Positions 7,340-8,903 of a DNA stretch of 8,903 nucleotides are shown here, one piece after another (within the stretch, counting starts at the first letter, position 1; the number at the start of each line of letters is the position of its first letter). The translations under genes were made by a program, and so were the position numbers. The notes beneath the pieces are model-generated. The model did not search any database and was not told the origin of the DNA. It saw nothing but the letters and a program-made list of their open reading frames with translations. This DNA comes from Acinetobacter sp. UBA6641 (GTDB lineage Bacteria > Pseudomonadota > Gammaproteobacteria > Pseudomonadales > Moraxellaceae). The stretch is from the NCBI GenBank assembly GCA_002455755.1, contig DKLL01000081.1, forward strand, positions 10,197 to 19,099, read 5' to 3'.

Positions 7340-7882
7340 TTATGTTAATTCTTTAGTCATTTTAGCCCCATGACTACGGAGCAACTCTAAAGTCTGCTTT
7401 TCTTCAGCCAATGCTTCTGACCAGTTGATTTCATCAAAATCACAATCAAAGAATAAATCACTAATCGAAGATAAAATGGTCTGGCCATCTTCATCTTTGG
7501 TATTAGGATCTACTTTTTCATCCAGCAAACGTTTTACGGCAGGCACACAGGCAGAGCTGGCCGCATCCCATAATGGACCATACAGTTCTTCGGCATCCCA
7601 TAAATGTAAATTGACTTTGGCTCGAATAAGCGCTTCTAAAATTTCAAGATGAACCGCCAGATTATGCTGTTTTTCCTGTTCCGATAAAGGTGAACCTGCT
7701 TCATATGCTTCGCAAATATGTTCCCACCAGTGAAACAGACCATCAGACCAGACAGAAATGGCCGGACCTTTTTCCAGATCAATAAAATTAGGATCGAGAC
7801 CTTCTGCCAAAAGACGTTGCACCTGAGCAAGATCGAGCTCTTCTATTGCCTGTACAAAGACTTGTTGTTGCGCTGTTAACAT
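7340..7882 (-). CDS. Small ankyrin-repeat protein
   Basis: The product is 180 aa from ATG 7882. A TTG at 7900 would add six residues, but the ATG is preferred because GAAGAGA lies about 9 bases before it. There is no signal peptide or membrane segment, so cytosolic. Ankyrin-like units are visible at about 7-34 (QAIEELDLAQVQRLL...G-DPN), 77-95 (LEILEALIRAKVNL), 104-135 (LWDAASSACVPAVKRLLDEKVDPN, then EDGQTIL) and 164-175 (TLELLRSHGA). Long acidic or aromatic insertions (40-75, 142-160) separate the units, and the protein is strongly acidic. Ankyrin repeats bind proteins; no partner can be named. It is the first gene of the minus-strand run, followed 14 bases later by the barrel protein. Confidence 0.85.
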   Translation of the reverse strand: MLTAQQQVFVQAIEELDLAQVQRLLAEGLDPNFIDLEKGPAISVWSDGLFHWWEHICEAYEAGSPLSEQEKQHNLAVHLEILEALIRAKVNLHLWDAEELYGPLWDAASSACVPAVKRLLDEKVDPNTKDEDGQTILSSISDLFFDCDFDEINWSEALAEEKQTLELLRSHGAKMTKELT

Positions 7883-7957
7883 GGAGAAAATTCTCTTCAA
7901 TCATTTTTGACTATTATGCCGAATAAACTGGCATTTGTTTTAGCTAAATGTATAAGG

Positions 7958-7988
7958 AGTATATTTTTTATTCATTTCCCCTTGTCCA
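7958..7988 (-). promoter_or_regulatory. Candidate promoter of the ankyrin-barrel-dsbD-GST run
   Basis: On the minus strand TGGACA (7983-7988, 5/6) precedes TATACT (7958-7963, 5/6) with a 19-base spacer, which is longer than ideal. Transcription would start near 7951, about 70 bases before ATG 7882. It sits just past the HPF-gene terminator, where a promoter for this run is expected. Confidence 0.35.
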
Positions 7989-8010
7989 GGATAGCGAACC
8001 AAAAGCCAAT

Positions 8011-8035
8011 AAAAAAAGCTCCGAAGAGCTTTTTT
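8011..8035 (-). terminator. Intrinsic terminator of the HPF/RaiA-type gene, UUCG tetraloop
   Basis: The stem is aaaaaagctc (8012-8021) and gagctttttt (8026-8035) around four bases. On the minus strand the loop is TTCG and a run of seven T ends the structure. It lies about 20 bases past the stop of the HPF/RaiA-type gene. The symmetric A/T arms could also work on the plus strand, but no plus-strand gene is seen there. Confidence 0.85.
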
Positions 8036-8053
8036 CTTTAAGCAAGATGTTGC

Positions 8054-8431
8054 TTAATCATTTACATCGTCCACATCACTGGCTTCTGCAGTTTCAGCAA
8101 GTACCGGCACTGCGGCACGAGGGTCATCTATTTTCTCAAATAAATGTTCCAAACTGCGTTTTAAGCGGTCAATGGCTCCATGGATGGCAGTATCGATATT
8201 ATGACCATGATGGTTCACCACCACCGGTTTCAAACCTGCCGGGCGTGCTTCGATCATGCAATGAATGTCATCTGCACCACCTTTGGCACCATTTTCATCA
8301 CTAAAATGCACCGAGAAATGGGTAATACGTTCGCTATAACGTTGGAATTCAGCATTCAGTTCTGCACGAACATAAGTAATTAAACGCTCACTATTTTGGA
8401 TGTTTTTATCGGTACGAATTTCAATGTTCAT
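8054..8431 (-). CDS. HPF/RaiA-type ribosome-associated protein (S30AE domain)
   Basis: The product is 125 aa. Residues 1-103 form one S30AE (sigma-54 modulation/YfiA) domain: the MNIEIRTDKNI strand, helix SERLITYVRAELNAEFQRY, paired strands ITHFSVHFSDENG and DIHCMIEARPAGLKPVVVNHHG, and a second helix DTAIHGAIDRLKRSLEHLFEK. The tail (113-125) is short and acidic. Proteins of this fold bind the decoding region of the 30S subunit and hibernate or protect ribosomes in stationary phase or stress. It lacks the long C-terminal dimerisation domain of long HPF. Whether it acts like HPF (100S formation) or RaiA (stabilises 70S) cannot be told, and it may be a divergent paralogue, so I give no symbol. 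The start is supported by GAGGA 9 bases before the ATG. It is a single gene with its own terminator. Confidence 0.87.
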   Translation of the reverse strand: MNIEIRTDKNIQNSERLITYVRAELNAEFQRYSERITHFSVHFSDENGAKGGADDIHCMIEARPAGLKPVVVNHHGHNIDTAIHGAIDRLKRSLEHLFEKIDDPRAAVPVLAETAEASDVDDVND

Positions 8432-8453
8432 ATAATTTCATCCTCTTTATTCA

Positions 8454-8558
8454 TCAAATCTTTTTTTGTGCAAAACTTCTTATCTTGGCACGTTTAACCT
8501 TGCTGTTAAAAACAGCGCTGAGCATCTTCAAATCAGTCTGGAACGAATTCCTCCACAT
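8454..8558 (-). CDS. Possible small leader ORF (34 aa), unrecognised
   Basis: An ATG-started frame of 34 codons ends in two consecutive TGA stops 22 bases before the HPF-type ATG. The product begins MWRNSFQTD and is basic, with Lys/Arg concentrated in its C-terminal half and very few acidic residues. It falls inside the predicted leader from the promoter at 8606-8635. Against it: no clear ribosome site precedes the ATG (a GGAGGA lies just inside the frame instead), and a frame this short arises by chance. I recognise no homologue. It may simply be untranslated leader. Confidence 0.2.
   Translation of the reverse strand: MWRNSFQTDLKMLSAVFNSKVKRAKIRSFAQKKI
8502..8516. repeat. Short hairpin in the HPF-gene leader
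   Basis: The inverted repeat gctgtt/aacagc has a 3-base loop. It is followed by an overlapping 8-base palindrome, cagcgctg (8513-8520). On the minus strand no T-run follows the stem, so it is not an ordinary terminator. It could be a structured leader element or chance. Confidence 0.3.
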
Positions 8559-8605
8559 TGAACGAGCAACACTTTAAGTCTGCAGATTCGTGTCCTTATG
8601 CTTTG

Positions 8606-8635
8606 AATATAAGGGGCTAGGTGAAGCTTATGCAA
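8606..8635 (-). promoter_or_regulatory. Candidate promoter for the HPF/RaiA-type gene
   Basis: On the minus strand TTGCAT (8630-8635, 3/6) is followed after 18 bases by TATATT (8606-8611, 5/6). The predicted start near 8599 gives a leader of about 170 bases, unusually long for a single small gene. AT-rich sequence lies immediately upstream on the same strand (8641-8670), which could act as an UP element. Confidence 0.38.
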
Positions 8636-8725
8636 GTAGTATTTTGATATTTTTTTAAATACCCTAAAAAAAATAGGTGATTTGACTTTTCTCATAAAAT
8701 AGTTTGATAAATATCACATTATTTT

Positions 8726-8751
8726 TTTGAAGATAAAATTCTCTCTTCAAA
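8726..8751. repeat. 8-bp inverted repeat in AT-rich intergenic DNA
   Basis: TTTGAAGA (8726-8733) and TCTTCAAA (8744-8751) are perfectly complementary around a 10-base spacer. The half-site spacing (18 bases centre to centre) would suit either a weak RNA hairpin or a dimeric regulator site. It lies just downstream of the rightward promoter-like pair, where a repressor could act. No T-run follows on either strand. Confidence 0.4.
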
Positions 8752-8903
8752 CCATTTTACTTTTTTTATCAACATGTATTTTTTGGGTATCGAAGCTGTG
8801 TCGTCATTTTGAGAACGAGTGATCTGGGGAAATAGGCTTTCTTTATTTATTGGTCAATTTTGTCTTTATTTTTATTTAAGAATCTGTATCCTTTGTGCGC
8901 TTC

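Larger units (their letters stand above)
8559..8903. other. Non-coding, partly very AT-rich region at the right edge
   Basis: No credible gene is seen. From about 8641 to 8780 the sequence is dominated by A/T runs. It contains TTGACT (8682-8687, 5/6) followed after 18 bases by GATAAA (8706-8711, 4/6), a weak promoter-like pair pointing right, and the inverted repeat at 8726-8751. A 12-codon ATG frame at 8774 has no ribosome site. On the minus strand one frame is open from the right edge to a TAA at 8847-8849 (18 codons); this could be the tail of a gene lying to the right, but the evidence is too thin to call it. No rRNA leader, tRNA or origin signature was recognised. Confidence 0.6.

Noticed and set aside
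7883..7900. TTG start adding six residues to the ankyrin protein
   Set aside because: The in-frame ATG at 7882 has a GAAGAGA ribosome site at good spacing, and that purine stretch overlaps the proposed extra codons.
7948..8304. 118-codon plus-strand frame opposite the HPF-type gene
   Set aside because: It runs through the minus-strand terminator and antisense to a well-supported gene. Its product has a His-rich, non-protein-like composition and it lacks a ribosome site before its ATG.
8486..8505. Sigma-54-like pair TGGCAC ... TTGCT on the plus strand
   Set aside because: The two halves are separated by 8 bases instead of the 5 required for a -24/-12 promoter, and no gene lies downstream on that strand.
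8847..8903. Open minus-strand frame of 18 codons entering from the right edge
   Set aside because: It is too short to tell from chance, shows no recognisable C-terminal motif, and no terminator follows its stop.
1..8903. Defence system, prophage, insertion sequence, CRISPR array or toxin-antitoxin pair
   Set aside because: No transposase, integrase, nuclease, Cas, restriction or toxin-like protein, and no direct-repeat array, was seen. Every long frame not antisense to another gene has a housekeeping, redox, signalling or known uncharacterised family assignment.

Overview
The window looks like an ordinary chromosomal segment of a gammaproteobacterium of the Moraxellaceae, most likely Acinetobacter. 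This is inferred from the AT-rich base composition, the wording of the AzoR, DsbD, GST and DUF2147 proteins, and the set of neighbours. It was not confirmed by a database search. No mobile element, CRISPR array, tRNA or rRNA was recognised.

Layout. Positions 1-330 (+) hold the 3' part of an ArsC/Spx-like thioredoxin-fold gene whose start lies left of the window. It converges through a shared hairpin terminator on a secreted DUF2147 protein (406-843, -). Positions 998-1909 (+) encode an HSL-type alpha/beta hydrolase. It converges on the FMN azoreductase gene azoR (1993-2559, -), which has its own UUCG-loop terminator. A membrane-bound diguanylate cyclase (2817-4016, +) is divergent from azoR and overlaps the next minus-strand gene tail to tail by four bases.

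The largest unit is a compact minus-strand run, probably one operon, read from 7882 down to 4013: a cytosolic ankyrin-repeat protein, an outer-membrane beta-barrel-like protein, the thiol:disulfide transporter DsbD and a glutathione S-transferase. Gaps are 14, 18 and 4 bases. DsbD moves reducing equivalents from cytoplasmic thioredoxin to the periplasm, and the GST is a cytoplasmic glutathione enzyme, so a thiol/redox or envelope-stress theme is plausible but inferred.

Upstream of that run lies a divergent HPF/RaiA-type ribosome-associated factor (8054-8431, -) with its own UUCG-loop terminator. The last 472 bases carry no recognised gene. They contain a plausible minus-strand promoter for the HPF gene about 170 bases upstream of it, a possible 34-codon basic leader ORF inside that leader, and a very AT-rich stretch with an 8-bp inverted repeat and a weak rightward promoter-like pair.

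No clear new multi-gene system is visible. The items most worth checking are the leader ORF before the HPF gene, the conservation of the ankyrin/barrel/DsbD/GST operon, and the unnamed membrane sensor of the diguanylate cyclase.
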